This document shows positions 25,297 through 33,366 of a stretch of 64,000 bases of DNA, piece by piece. The notes under the pieces are model-generated. The model was not told the origin of the DNA, did no database searches, and saw only the letters and a list, made by a program, of their open reading frames with translations. Positions within the stretch are counted from its first letter, which is position 1, and the number at the start of each line of letters is the position of its first letter. The stretch spans positions 1 to 64,000 of the forward strand of contig JANOQM010000040.1 of the NCBI GenBank assembly GCA_031422295.1. The letters are read 5' to 3'. The DNA is from JANOMH01 sp031422295 (GTDB lineage: Bacteria; Pseudomonadota; Alphaproteobacteria; Rhodobacterales; Rhodobacteraceae). A program made the translations under genes and the position numbers.

Positions 25297-26124
25297 ATGA
25301 CACTCCATTTCCCCCGCCCGCTGCTGGCCAGCTTTACCGACCAATTCGCCCCCATCGGCCTGCCGGCGCTGAACGACAAAGCGGCGATGATGGCCCGGAT
25401 CGACAACAAATATGTGATCCGCCGCGCCACTTTGGACCAGATCGCCCCGGCCTTGACCGCGTATTTTGATGTGCTGGAGATCGACCAGCGCCGCGCCTTT
25501 ACCTATGACACCCGCTATTTCGACGATGCCGGGCATTCGTCCTATTACGAACATCAGCGCGGCATGCGGCGGCTGTTCAAAGTCCGGGCGCGGCGCTATG
25601 TCGAGGCAAATCTCGCCTATCTTGAGGTGAAACTCAAAGGCTTGCGCGGCCTGACGCTCAAGCACCGCATGGCGTTGGACATGATCCCCGAAACCCGGCT
25701 TGCGCCCGCCTCTTACGCCTTTGCCCGCGACACCTATCGCACGCATTACAACAAGGACTTTGCCTATGACCTGCGGTCCAGCCTGAACAACCGCTATCAG
25801 CGGATCACGCTGGTGGCGAAATCCGGCGGCGAACGGATGACCATCGACACCGGGCTGACCTATCGCAATCAGGCTGGGTTTCTGGATGTCGGGCCGGATG
25901 TGTTCATTGTGGAAACCAAATCTGCATTGGGGCGTGGCTTGGCCGACAAGGTGTTGCGGCAGATTCACGTGCGCCCGGTCAAAGGCTGTTCCAAATACTG
26001 CATCGGCGTTGCTGCCTTGGGCGACGTGGCGCGGTTCAACCATTTCCTGCCAACCCTGCGCAAACTTGGAATTGCCGACCAGACCCTGCAGCATTGTCCG
26101 GTTTCTATCATGGCCGCCGCATAG
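25297..26124 (+). CDS. VTC-domain (polyphosphate polymerase-like) protein
   Basis: A 275-aa protein of the VTC/CYTH tunnel-fold family. In yeast the VTC4 domain makes polyphosphate from ATP; bacterial versions are annotated by homology. Basic and acidic tunnel residues are visible: RIDNKYVIRR, YDTRYFDD, KVRARRYVE, YLEVKLKG and FIVETKSALGRG. It begins ten bases after the DUF4956 stop, so one operon. A Pho box upstream of the pair makes a phosphate-linked role likely. The GTG/ATG frame extends to 25243, but MTLHFPRPLLASF at 25297 is the natural start. Confidence 0.82.
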   Translation: MTLHFPRPLLASFTDQFAPIGLPALNDKAAMMARIDNKYVIRRATLDQIAPALTAYFDVLEIDQRRAFTYDTRYFDDAGHSSYYEHQRGMRRLFKVRARRYVEANLAYLEVKLKGLRGLTLKHRMALDMIPETRLAPASYAFARDTYRTHYNKDFAYDLRSSLNNRYQRITLVAKSGGERMTIDTGLTYRNQAGFLDVGPDVFIVETKSALGRGLADKVLRQIHVRPVKGCSKYCIGVAALGDVARFNHFLPTLRKLGIADQTLQHCPVSIMAAA

Positions 26125-26203
26125 CCCGGTCAGGTTTGCCGCACTGGACGGGCGCGCAATTTCGGCGCAATCCTGTTGACGCTAGGTCAATGGAGGGCGC
26201 GTC

Positions 26204-26848
26204 ATGATACGGTTGCCACTGTTAAAGGCCGCAGAGCTGGCGCGGCTATCCTATTTGGGGGCGGGGGCACTGCCGCCGCTCAAGGCCAAGGAAACCAAGG
26301 GGGCGCAGGCTTACCTTACCATGGATGACGTGCTGGTCATCCCCGGCACCAATGAGTTCAGCGACTGGACCGACTATAACCTGCGGGCCTTTCACGCCAA
26401 AGGGGCGCAGGTCGGCTGGGCCGGGGCCAATCCGGGCATTGCTGCGGCGACATGGCATTTCGGCTTTGCCCGGCACGCGCTGGATGTGGCAATTTTCATG
26501 GGCGCGCGGCAGCCGTCGTTTATTATCGGGCATTCGCTGGGGGCCGGATCGGCGCAAATTCTGGGCTGTCACTATCAGGTGCCCACGGTTTGTTTCGCGC
26601 CGCCCCGGCCATGTTTCGGCGTAACGCCTATCCCCGGCGAAAACTGGGTTCTTAATCTGGTGCATAGCGACGATATCATCGGCGCGGTCCTGTCCGAACA
26701 GGCCGGGTTCCGGCGGTTAGGGTCAGTGCGCGGCCTGACGTTGAAAGGGGCGGGCGGGATCAGCCACACAATGCCGCATTACGAGGCGGCCCTAATTGAA
26801 CGGATCAATCAAGGCACGATTGACCCGGACTGGCCGCCACGCGGTTAG
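26204..26848 (+). CDS. Lipase-like alpha/beta hydrolase
   Basis: A 214-aa protein with a lipase class 3-like layout: VIPGTNEFSDWTDYNLRAF, nucleophile elbow IIGHSLGAGSAQ (Ser about residue 112), a likely Asp in VHSDDIIG and His in SHTMPHYEAAL. No signal peptide, so probably cytoplasmic. GGAGG precedes the ATG. Substrate unknown. It converges on the acyl-CoA ligase gene across a small tandem repeat. Confidence 0.75.
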   Translation: MIRLPLLKAAELARLSYLGAGALPPLKAKETKGAQAYLTMDDVLVIPGTNEFSDWTDYNLRAFHAKGAQVGWAGANPGIAAATWHFGFARHALDVAIFMGARQPSFIIGHSLGAGSAQILGCHYQVPTVCFAPPRPCFGVTPIPGENWVLNLVHSDDIIGAVLSEQAGFRRLGSVRGLTLKGAGGISHTMPHYEAALIERINQGTIDPDWPPRG

Positions 26849-26876
26849 GCCAGCGGTTAGGCCAGCGGTTAGGCTT
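26841..26876. repeat. Three tandem 12-base units across two convergent stop codons
   Basis: GCGGTTAGGCCA is repeated at 26841, 26853 and 26865 (the last unit ends TT). Each unit contains TTAG, giving a stop on both strands. The first unit holds the lipase stop, the last holds the acyl-CoA ligase stop, so slippage here adds or removes spacer without harming either gene. Confidence 0.85.
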
Positions 26877-28437
26877 GCACCAGCTGCGCCTTCAGCACCC
26901 GGCGCAGGATTTTACCCGATGCCGATTTCGGGATCGTCTCAATAAACGCCACCTGCCGGATCTGTTTATAGCTGGCGACATGGCCCGCGACAAAGGCCTG
27001 CAATGCGGCGGCGTCTTGCGGATGCCCAGCCCGCGCCACGACAAAGGCCATCGGCACTTCGCCTGCCTCTTCATCTGGCAGGCCGATCACGGCCACATCG
27101 GCGACACCCGGATGGGTTTGCAGCAAGGCCTCCAATTCGGCAGGGGCCACCTGAAAGCCCTTGTATTTGATCAGTTCTTTCAGCCGGTCGACGATGAACA
27201 AATAGCCGTCTTCGTCGATCCGGGCGATGTCGCCGGTTTTCAGCCAGCCATCGTCGGCCATGGTGTTTGCGGTGGCAGCGGGATTATTCAGATAACCCTG
27301 CATCACCTGCGGCCCTTTGATCCACAGCTCGCCCGCCGCACCGGGGGCTGAGTCATGCCCGCCTTCCGGGTCGATAATCCGGCATTTGGTCAACGGCAAA
27401 GCGATACCAGACGCACCGGGGCGGTTTTGCCCGGTTTTGATGCAATGGCTGACCGGCGATAATTCCGTCATCCCATAGCCCTGATGCACGTCACACTTGA
27501 GCCGGGTCGCACAGGCCCCTGCCAATTCGGCACCCAGCGGGGCCGCTGCGGAAAACACGACCTTCAGCGATGACAGATCATGATTGTCGATCATCGGATG
27601 TTTGGCCAAGGCCAAAACCACCGGCGGGACAATGAAAACCTTGGCCACTTTATGGGTTTCGATCAGGCGCAGGAACAGTTCGAGGTCAAACCGAGGCATG
27701 GTGATCTGCACCGCTTGCTGCACCAGAAACGGGTTCATGATCGCGTTCATGCCATAAATGTGGAAATAGGGCAGAACCGCGATGGATGTTTCACCAACGT
27801 CCAGCGGGAAAACCACCCGCAACTGTTCGACATTGGCCACCAGATTGGCATGGCTTAACATCACCCCCTTGGGCAGGCCGGTGGTCCCGGATGAATAGGG
27901 CAAAACCAGTGTATGCTGGTCCAGATCGACCGGGGTCTGGGCCATTTGTGGCGCACCCAGCAGGGCGGCAAACGGCGTGGCATCGCCGTCACCCAGCACA
28001 AAAATCTCAGTCACACCCGTACCGGCAATGGCGACCTTGGCCGTGTCCAGAAACGCGGGGATGGTGATCAGAATATCGGCCCGCGCATCGTTCAGCTGAA
28101 ACCGCAGCTCGTCAGCCGTATACAATGGGTTGACCGTGGTAATGGTCCCACCCGCATAGGCCACGCCATGAAAGATCGCAGCATATTCGGGAATATTCGG
28201 GGCCATCAGCGCCACCACATGCCCCCCTGTTGAACTGGGTCCCAACCCCCGCGCTGTCAGCCCGCCCGCCAGCCTGCGGATCAGGTCCAGCAACATCGCC
28301 CCGGTCAGCGCCCGGCCCGTTGGCCCGTCAATCAGCACCGGCATATCGCGGCGCGAAATCAGCGCCGGAATAATGTAATCCGTGATCGAAACTGCAGGAA
28401 TATCAATATCGGCAAAGGCGCTGTGATAAATCGTCAT
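26869..28437 (-). CDS. AMP-dependent acyl/aryl-CoA ligase (4-coumarate-CoA ligase-like)
   Basis: An ANL-superfamily enzyme (522 aa) that activates a carboxylic acid as the acyl adenylate and then thioesterifies it to CoA. Core motifs: YSSGTTGLPKGV near residue 170, QGYGMTELSPV near residue 320, TGDIARIDEDGYLFIVDRLKELIKYKGFQV near residue 405, and the catalytic lysine in PKSASGKILRR near the C-terminus. The ATG at 28437 follows GGAGGA closely; the frame to 28488 adds nothing conserved. The layout fits 4-coumarate-CoA ligase-type proteins, but the acid is not determinable. Confidence 0.88.
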   Translation of the reverse strand: MTIYHSAFADIDIPAVSITDYIIPALISRRDMPVLIDGPTGRALTGAMLLDLIRRLAGGLTARGLGPSSTGGHVVALMAPNIPEYAAIFHGVAYAGGTITTVNPLYTADELRFQLNDARADILITIPAFLDTAKVAIAGTGVTEIFVLGDGDATPFAALLGAPQMAQTPVDLDQHTLVLPYSSGTTGLPKGVMLSHANLVANVEQLRVVFPLDVGETSIAVLPYFHIYGMNAIMNPFLVQQAVQITMPRFDLELFLRLIETHKVAKVFIVPPVVLALAKHPMIDNHDLSSLKVVFSAAAPLGAELAGACATRLKCDVHQGYGMTELSPVSHCIKTGQNRPGASGIALPLTKCRIIDPEGGHDSAPGAAGELWIKGPQVMQGYLNNPAATANTMADDGWLKTGDIARIDEDGYLFIVDRLKELIKYKGFQVAPAELEALLQTHPGVADVAVIGLPDEEAGEVPMAFVVARAGHPQDAAALQAFVAGHVASYKQIRQVAFIETIPKSASGKILRRVLKAQLVQA

Positions 28438-28663
28438 GCTGTCCTCCCAGACTGTCACGCGACCAGCTTTCCTCCAAAAACCGGCCACGCATTGTCCTCA
28501 GGGTAACAGCACAGAGCGGATCGGTCGATTTGTTTCATCGCAGTCGGGTGGCCAACCACGTCCGGCCCCCTTGGCCAATCGCAGGCATCTGGCGCAGCGG
28601 ACAAAAAATCGCCACCTTTTGCGGGCATGACCCCATTAAAATCCATCCAAAGGGCCAACCCAA

Positions 28664-30019
28664 ATGCGCCTGTTTCTGTCCAACCTGCGCCAGGTTTTGC
28701 GCGCCATCAGCTTTCTGCGTTTTGACCGCGCCGCACTTCGGCCAACCCCGACGCAGATCATCCTCGTGACCGGTCTCCACATGGTGGTGTTTGCCCTGCT
28801 CGAGCTTTGGGTCACCGGGCCAGCGGCAGGCGTTTCGGTCTACGGCATTTCGGCGATGTTTTCGGCCATGCTGATCACGCTTGCGGCGCTGACGGGCGGG
28901 GCGGTACTTACCCGGCGCAACGATCTGATCGGCGCATTGTTGTTCGGTGTGCCGCTGACCACCGCCATCGGCTATGGCATCTTGCTGGCTATTTATGTCA
29001 CCGTGCCGCAGAATGCCAATTGGATGGTCTTTTCTGCGCTCGCCGGGTTCGCCGCGATCCTGCTGCCGACCATTATCTTTATCATCCGGCTTTACATGAA
29101 CTCCGGGGGCAAATCCCTGTGGCGCGGCATGATCGCCAGCGTTGTGCTGTTTGGTCTGCAGTTCGGGGCCATGGCCACCTTGCCGGTCGAACCAATCTGG
29201 GAACCCGATTATGGTGACACCGAAGATTATGCCGACTATACCCCGCCCGAGGTTGAGCGGATTTATTACGCCCAGCCCAGCCTGCTGGCCGCCCAGACCG
29301 ACGGCTTGCGCACAGGTGATCCAACCCGGATCGAGGTGTTCGCCCTGATCATCGGCGGCACGGCATATCAAAATGTGTTCTTGCACGAAGCCGAAGCAGT
29401 GGGCGGCATTCTAACCCGCCAGTACGACGCCGATCATCGCACGATCACACTGGTCAACAGCAATGAGGCCCCCGACCGCTATCCGCTGGCAAATGTGCCA
29501 AACATTCAGGCAGCACTCGGGGCTTTGGCCGCGGCCATGAACCCCGATCAGGATATCCTTGTCCTGTATATGACCTCACATGGCGATCATGATCTGTTTT
29601 CACTCAGCTTTTATGAATTTGGAACACAAGACCTGCAGGCCTCCGCTCTGGACCAGATGCTGGATGACAGCGGCATCCGCAGCTCTGCCGTGGTCCTGTC
29701 CGCCTGTAAATCGGGGTCGTTCATTGATGATCTGGCCGATGACAACAGGCTGATCATCACTGCGGCTTCTGCCAGCCGCAATTCGTTCGGCTGCGCAGAT
29801 AACCGCGACTGGACCTGGTTTGGCGAGGCTTATTTTGATCAGGCGCTGCGCCAGACCGCCGATTTCCGGGCCGCTTTTCCCATTGCCACCGCCCTGATCG
29901 AAGAATGGGAGGGCCGCGACAGCCAAATCCCGTCCGATCCGCAAATCAGCACCGGCGCTGGCTTTGATCTGACGATGGATACTTATCTGGCGCAGCAGGC
30001 TGCACCCCAAACCGACTAA
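28664..30019 (+). CDS. Membrane-anchored C13 (legumain-like) peptidase
   Basis: A 451-aa protein: about five transmembrane segments in residues 30-172, then a linker rich in acidic residues and tyrosine (YGDTEDYADYTPPE), then a clan CD cysteine-peptidase domain. The catalytic dyad is visible as His306 in YMTSHGDHD and Cys348 in LSACKSGSF, each after a beta-strand-like hydrophobic stretch, as in legumain and caspases. The domain starts near FALIIGGTAYQNVFLHEAEA. The peptidase part should face the periplasm or cytoplasm depending on topology, which I cannot settle. Target unknown. Confidence 0.82.
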   Translation: MRLFLSNLRQVLRAISFLRFDRAALRPTPTQIILVTGLHMVVFALLELWVTGPAAGVSVYGISAMFSAMLITLAALTGGAVLTRRNDLIGALLFGVPLTTAIGYGILLAIYVTVPQNANWMVFSALAGFAAILLPTIIFIIRLYMNSGGKSLWRGMIASVVLFGLQFGAMATLPVEPIWEPDYGDTEDYADYTPPEVERIYYAQPSLLAAQTDGLRTGDPTRIEVFALIIGGTAYQNVFLHEAEAVGGILTRQYDADHRTITLVNSNEAPDRYPLANVPNIQAALGALAAAMNPDQDILVLYMTSHGDHDLFSLSFYEFGTQDLQASALDQMLDDSGIRSSAVVLSACKSGSFIDDLADDNRLIITAASASRNSFGCADNRDWTWFGEAYFDQALRQTADFRAAFPIATALIEEWEGRDSQIPSDPQISTGAGFDLTMDTYLAQQAAPQTD

Positions 30020-30023
30020 CGTT

Positions 30024-30644
30024 TCAGCCCCAGCCGTAGTTGAAACTGACGCTGATCCGGTCTTCGTCGGCCATATTCATCGGCACTTCATGCCGCAGCC
30101 AGCTTTCCCATAACAGCACATCACCCGCTTCCGGGGCGACATAAATGAAACTGCGGTTGTCATCGCGGGCCTTGGCCTTGCGCGGCGGGGCGGCCATCAT
30201 CAGTCCCAGACGCGGATCCTCGAATTTGATCGCGCTGGCCCCCTTGGGCATGGTCACATAAGTCGTGCCGCTGATCACCGAATGCGGATGGATATGCCCG
30301 GTATGAATGCCCCCCTGTGGCAGGATATTGATCCACAGGCTGTCCAGTTTGATCTTTTTGCCACCCAGATCGAACTGCAATTCCTTGGCGAATGCCGCCA
30401 CATGCCCGTCCAGCACGCGGACCAGATCCTTGAAAATCGGGAACCGCCAAGGCAGGTCGTTTAACGACGCATAGCTGGTATAGCCCGGAAAGCCGTTCTT
30501 CTGACACCACTTCTGCCCCGCCGCATCATCTTCGGCAATGCCCAGACAGGCATCTTCCAGATCGGCGGGTTTGGGCGCCTTGCCCAGATCGGACAAAGCG
30601 GCGCGATACAGGCGGGTGACGAAAAGGGCGGTGGTTTGGGTCAT
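30024..30644 (-). CDS. 2OG-Fe(II) oxygenase-like protein (TIGR02466 type)
   Basis: A 206-aa cytoplasmic protein with the double-stranded beta-helix metal motifs GIHTGHIHPHSVISGTTYV and WLRHEVPMN, typical of the putative 2-oxoglutarate/Fe(II) oxygenases of the TIGR02466 group. It begins MTQTTALFVTRLYRAAL at 30644; the longer frame lacks similarity. It converges on the C13 peptidase gene with four bases between stops. Substrate unknown; related proteins are hydroxylases. Confidence 0.75.
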   Translation of the reverse strand: MTQTTALFVTRLYRAALSDLGKAPKPADLEDACLGIAEDDAAGQKWCQKNGFPGYTSYASLNDLPWRFPIFKDLVRVLDGHVAAFAKELQFDLGGKKIKLDSLWINILPQGGIHTGHIHPHSVISGTTYVTMPKGASAIKFEDPRLGLMMAAPPRKAKARDDNRSFIYVAPEAGDVLLWESWLRHEVPMNMADEDRISVSFNYGWG

Positions 30645-30717
30645 GCGAACGGTTCTAACGGGAGCTGAAAGGATGGGCAATATGCCTGACGGCTGGCTCA
30701 AAGGTGAAATTACCCCC

Positions 30718-31704
30718 TCACAACATCCCCGGCACCACCAGATCGGGCGGGCGGTGCCCGTCGGCATGGGTCTTGATATTGATGATCACCTTTTCGCCCA
30801 TCTCGATCCGGCCCTCCACCGTGGCCGACCCCATATGCGGCAGCAACACGACATTGGACAATTCACGTAGGCGCGGGTTAATCTCGACCCCGTGTTCGTA
30901 GACATCCAGACCCGCGCCCGCGATTTCGCCCGCCCGCAGCATCCGGGTCAGGGCGTTTTCGTCGATCACTTCGCCGCGCGAGGTGTTGACGATGACCGCG
31001 CTTGGTTTCATCAGTTTCAGCCGCCGGGCGTTCATCAGATGAAAGGTCGACGGGGTATGCGGGCAGTTGATCGATAGCACATCGACGCGGGCCACCATCT
31101 GATCCAGGCTGTCCCAATAGGTCGCCTCCAGCGCCTCCTCGACCTCTGGCCTTAACCGTTTGCGGTTGTTGTAGTGAATCTGCATGCCAAACGCCCGCGC
31201 CCGCCGGGCCACGGCCTGCCCGATCCGGCCCATGCCCAATATCCCCAACCGCCGCCCGCCAACCCGGCCACCCAGCATGGCGGTGGGGGCCCAGCCGGTC
31301 CAGCCGCCCGATTGCATCAAGGCCAGCCCCTCGGGGATGCGCCGGGTCACGGCAAGGATCAACGCCAGCGTCATATCGGCGGTATCTTCGGTCAGCACAC
31401 CCGGCGTATTCGACACCAGAATGCCGCGGCTGCGGGCCGTCGCCACATCGATATGATCGACCCCCGCGCCGTAATTGGCGATCAGTTTCAACTGCGGCCC
31501 GGCCTGCGCCAACAATCGCGCGTCAATCTGATCGGTCAATGTGGGCACCAGCACATCGGCCTGCGCCATGGCGGCCACCAATTCGTCCCGGGTCATCGGT
31601 GTGTCGTCGGGGCGTAACGCGACATCAAACAATTCGGTCATCCGCGTCTCGACCGCCTGGGGTAACCGTCGCGTCACGACAACACTTAACCGCTTGCTTG
31701 GCAT
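30718..31704 (-). CDS. D-2-hydroxyacid dehydrogenase (glyoxylate/hydroxypyruvate reductase-like)
   Basis: An NAD(P)-dependent D-isomer-specific 2-hydroxyacid dehydrogenase (328 aa). Rossmann motif GILGMGRIGQAVARRARAFG lies near residue 155 with an NRKR segment at the end of the next strand, which suggests NADPH. Catalytic residues appear as Arg in VIVNTSRGEVIDENAL, Glu in the YEHGVEINP stretch and His in LLPHMGSATVE. The ATG at 31704 has GGGAG 8 bases upstream and is preferred to 31710. Likely substrate glyoxylate or hydroxypyruvate. Confidence 0.88.
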   Translation of the reverse strand: MPSKRLSVVVTRRLPQAVETRMTELFDVALRPDDTPMTRDELVAAMAQADVLVPTLTDQIDARLLAQAGPQLKLIANYGAGVDHIDVATARSRGILVSNTPGVLTEDTADMTLALILAVTRRIPEGLALMQSGGWTGWAPTAMLGGRVGGRRLGILGMGRIGQAVARRARAFGMQIHYNNRKRLRPEVEEALEATYWDSLDQMVARVDVLSINCPHTPSTFHLMNARRLKLMKPSAVIVNTSRGEVIDENALTRMLRAGEIAGAGLDVYEHGVEINPRLRELSNVVLLPHMGSATVEGRIEMGEKVIINIKTHADGHRPPDLVVPGML

Positions 31705-31812
31705 TGCCATCACTCCCGCGCTTTCAAACCGGTGTCTTATAGGGCAACTTGCATGCAGGCGATGCGCGGCACAAGAACCCGCAAGCGATGTGGCAGGAAT
31801 AAGGGCGAAAAC

Positions 31813-32442
31813 ATGTGGAAAGCCATGTCATCTGTGGCGTGTTGTTGCGGGCTGACCCTGGGGCTGGCGACAACAGGACTGGCCCAGGAATTGCGCCCAC
31901 AGGCCCGGCCCGTGATCGAAACAGCGCCTGCCATTGCCCCCGCCGTCATTGCAGCCCTGCCCCCATCGCAGACCGAACCCCTACCTGAGGCGCTGCCGCA
32001 GCCCGCCGGCACGGCTCTCGGCCCCGAAACCAACCTGCCCCTGCCGCGCTACGTCTCGCTGAAAACCAACGAAGGCAACGCCCGGCGCGGCCCGTCGATG
32101 TCGCACCGGATTGACTGGGTGTTCCTGCGCGAAGAAATGCCATTGCAGATTGTCGCCGAATACGGCCATTGGCGGCGGGTCGTCGATAACGAAGGCGTTG
32201 GCGGCTGGATGATTTATGCCATGCTGTCGGGCAATCGCACAGTCACCGTGCAGACCGACATGCAAGCCCTCTATGCCCAGCCTGATCCTGCCGCCACCCA
32301 GAATGCGCTGCTGGAACAGGGGGTTGTGGCCGAACTGGGGGAATGTCAGCCCGACTGGTGCTGGATTTCCGCCGGGGGTTATCGCGGCTGGGCACCTAAA
32401 TCCGCACTCTGGGGCGTGGACGCGGCCGAGCTTCGGGACTAG
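31813..32442 (+). CDS. Exported SH3-domain protein
   Basis: A 209-aa periplasmic protein. Signal peptide MWKAMSSVACCCGLTLGLATTGLAQ, then a Pro/Ala-rich linker to about residue 75, then two bacterial SH3-like modules: SLKTNEGNARRGPSMSHRIDWVF with a GVGGWMIYAML end, and a second with WCWISAGGYRGWAPKSALWG. Such proteins bind cell-wall or partner proteins. The start at 31813 is preceded by AAGGGCGA; the longer frame from 31732 lacks a signal. Confidence 0.82.
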   Translation: MWKAMSSVACCCGLTLGLATTGLAQELRPQARPVIETAPAIAPAVIAALPPSQTEPLPEALPQPAGTALGPETNLPLPRYVSLKTNEGNARRGPSMSHRIDWVFLREEMPLQIVAEYGHWRRVVDNEGVGGWMIYAMLSGNRTVTVQTDMQALYAQPDPAATQNALLEQGVVAELGECQPDWCWISAGGYRGWAPKSALWGVDAAELRD

Positions 32443-32475
32443 AACCGCAGGGATAGACCCGCCAGCAAGGCCACC

Positions 32476-33366
32476 ATGCAGATCATCCATGAAAACAGGC
32501 TGAACCTGTCTGCCGGGCTGTTGTCCGTCGCTGTAGCTTTGGTGTTGGTTCTGACCAAAATCTGGGGGCTTGGGGCCACGGGGTCGCTGTCAATCGCGGC
32601 CACTCTGGCCGATTCCGCGCTGGACCTGCTGATGTCACTGGGCGGGCTGGCCGCCATCGCCTATGCCGCCAAACCAGCGGATGAAGACCACGCCTTTGGC
32701 CATACATCCGCCGAAGATCTGGCCGCCCTCGGGCAATCGGTGTTCATCCTGATGTCCGCCGGGCTGATCGCCACAGCGGCGATATTGCGGCTGCTGTCCG
32801 ATACCCCTGCCCGCCTCAGGGCCGAAACCACCGGCATCGGGATTTTGCTGGTCTCGATCATCCTGACGCTGGGGCTGGTGTTCTGGCAACGCCGCGTCGC
32901 CCGACGCACCGGCAGCAAAGTTGTCGCGGCCGACAGCCTGCATTACATCGGCGACCTGATCCCGAATTTCGGGGCGATACTGGCGCTCTGGGCTTCGGCG
33001 CAATTCGGGCTCGGCACGATCGACAGCGCCGTGGCGCTGATCGCCGCCGGGCTGATGGTGGTCGGCGCGGTCCGCATCGGCAAAGGCGCGTGGGACGCGC
33101 TGATGGACCGCCGCGCCGATCCGGCGGTGATCGCCGGGATCAAAGTGATTGCGGGCAATTTCCCCGGCATCCACGGCTTTCACGACCTGAAAACCCGGGT
33201 CGCAGGGTCGCGGATTTTCGTCAACCTGCATATCGAACTGGACGGCACACAAACCCTGAACGACGCCCATGCCATCGGCGCCGCCCTGCGCCGGGCCATC
33301 GTGACAGCCTATCCGCGCTGCGACGTGCTGATCCATAAGGATCCGGTCAGGCCACCCCGAGGCTAG
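32476..33366 (+). CDS. Cation diffusion facilitator (FieF-like metal exporter)
   Basis: A 296-aa inner-membrane exporter for divalent metals in exchange for protons. Metal-site residues are visible in TM2 (DSALDLLMSLGG) and TM5 (ADSLHYIGDLIPN), with the DEDHAFGHTSAEDLAAL loop typical of FieF/CDF proteins and a C-terminal ferredoxin-like dimer domain (VAGSRIFVNLHIELDGTQTLNDAHAI). The metal, iron or zinc, cannot be fixed from sequence. Its stop shares the palindrome CTAG with the opposing M3 peptidase stop. Confidence 0.92.
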   Translation: MQIIHENRLNLSAGLLSVAVALVLVLTKIWGLGATGSLSIAATLADSALDLLMSLGGLAAIAYAAKPADEDHAFGHTSAEDLAALGQSVFILMSAGLIATAAILRLLSDTPARLRAETTGIGILLVSIILTLGLVFWQRRVARRTGSKVVAADSLHYIGDLIPNFGAILALWASAQFGLGTIDSAVALIAAGLMVVGAVRIGKGAWDALMDRRADPAVIAGIKVIAGNFPGIHGFHDLKTRVAGSRIFVNLHIELDGTQTLNDAHAIGAALRRAIVTAYPRCDVLIHKDPVRPPRG

